From positions 1 through 37,405 of the forward strand of contig LTDK01000091.1 in NCBI GenBank assembly GCA_001642415.1: a stretch of DNA of 37,405 bases, read 5' to 3'. The translations under genes and the position numbers were made by a program. Shown here one piece after another: positions 37,042 to 37,405 of this stretch. A model generated the notes under the pieces. It was given only the letters and a program-made list of their open reading frames with translations. It did not search any database and was not told where the DNA came from. Numbering within the stretch: the stretch's first letter is position 1; the number at the start of each line of letters is the position of its first letter. The stretch is from Nematocida ironsii (lineage: Eukaryota; Microsporidia).

Positions 37042-37314
37042 TATTTAATTTATATGCTTTGTAAAGTGTGAACTATGCATAATCTATTTAAAATAAAATA
37101 TTATTTATGCCTTACAAAGAATAAAAATTATAATTTTAAATAAATTATGCTTATGTTACTTTAAACCAAACGAAAAGTATTTTGTGTTGGTTCAACAATA
37201 ATATCATATTTTAGTAAATATAAATATCAGTAGTGTGACATGGCAGGATTTCTTATAGATATAACCCGAAATTGCTTTGAATTTCAGATTATTTAGAGAA
37301 ATTCTTTTCTACTC
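37042..37314. other. Upstream spacer of A7 to the unit junction
   Basis: It contains a third copy of the 20-base AAATATTATTTATGCCTTAC tract (37096-37115) and an exact ATAACCCGAAAT motif (37261-37272). If the window closes on itself, this spacer continues at base 1 and runs into the 5S gene. No ORF is supported. Confidence 0.5.
37261..37272 (+). promoter_or_regulatory. ATAACCCGAAAT motif near the junction
   Basis: Exact copy of the recurrent motif, followed by TTGCTTTGAATTT, similar to the TTCAACTTTGAAC after the R3 copy. It lies 43 bases before the terminal repeat. Confidence 0.45.
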
Positions 37315-37405
37315 GCAACAAACAATTAAGAAAATGTAAAAACAATATTAGCCCACTCGTATTATAATACTTATTATAATGCATACTACTACTCTTCTAT
37401 TACTG
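37315..37405 (+). repeat. Terminal direct repeat, right copy
   Basis: Identical to bases 1-91 over all 91 bases. Removing one copy gives a closed unit of 37,314 bp. No gene crosses the junction; it falls in spacer between A7 and the 5S gene. Confidence 0.98.

Noticed and set aside
1..37405. Plasmid, viral or DNA-transposon origin of the closed unit
   Set aside because: No replicase, integrase, transposase, capsid or partition protein is seen in any long frame. The genes look like parasite host-exposed families.
1..37405. CRISPR arrays, riboswitches and Shine-Dalgarno sites
   Set aside because: No regularly spaced repeats are seen, and the 5S rRNA and leader structure show a eukaryotic genome where such sites are not expected.

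Overview
The window looks like AT-rich DNA of a microsporidian, most plausibly a nematode-infecting Nematocida-type species. It is dense with long single-exon reading frames, 5' leaders look very short, and nearly all the coding capacity belongs to two expanded families of fast-diverging secreted or membrane proteins with no housekeeping function. A eukaryotic 5S rRNA gene confirms a eukaryote. The genus call is my inference from protein style and was not checked by a search.

Region by region, mostly transcribed right to left: a 5S rRNA gene at 120-233 (-); family A gene A1 (526-3318); a family A pseudogene broken only by two in-frame stops (3892-6915); a GC-richer island with a repeated short element (7199-7436); the one substantial + strand gene, a mucin-stalk surface protein without an ATG start (7513-8742); LRR gene B1 (9255-11405); family A gene A3, short at its C terminus (11879-14047); a small + strand ORF (14218-14493); three tandem LRR genes B2, B3, B4 (14913-22474); A4 (23132-26035); a small single-pass membrane protein (26626-27294); and three divergent family A genes A5, A6, A7 (27853-37020), with a decayed gene and another copy of the short repeated element between A6 and A7.

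Family A proteins have a basic N terminus, a hydrophobic signal or anchor segment, an HPxGxLxP box, an LLSEGxxIP box, an FLxGxFLxxPxFLIQSYxxEY box, an optional central module and a helical C-terminal region. Family B proteins have an N-terminal hydrophobic anchor, a polar Ser/Thr/Asn-rich linker and degenerate leucine-rich repeats. Both fit secreted or surface-exposed parasite proteins that meet the host, but no host partner can be named from sequence.

The most striking structural fact is that the first 91 bases are repeated exactly as the last 91 bases. The window therefore closes on itself as a 37,314-bp unit. This could be a real circle, one unit of a tandem array, or an assembly-graph cycle. 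No replication or segregation gene is present, so an autonomous plasmid is not supported. Other recurrent unexplained signals are a 12-bp ATAACCCGAAAT motif in most spacers, start-codon leader motifs shared within each family, and a short TATA-to-AATAAA element in three copies.
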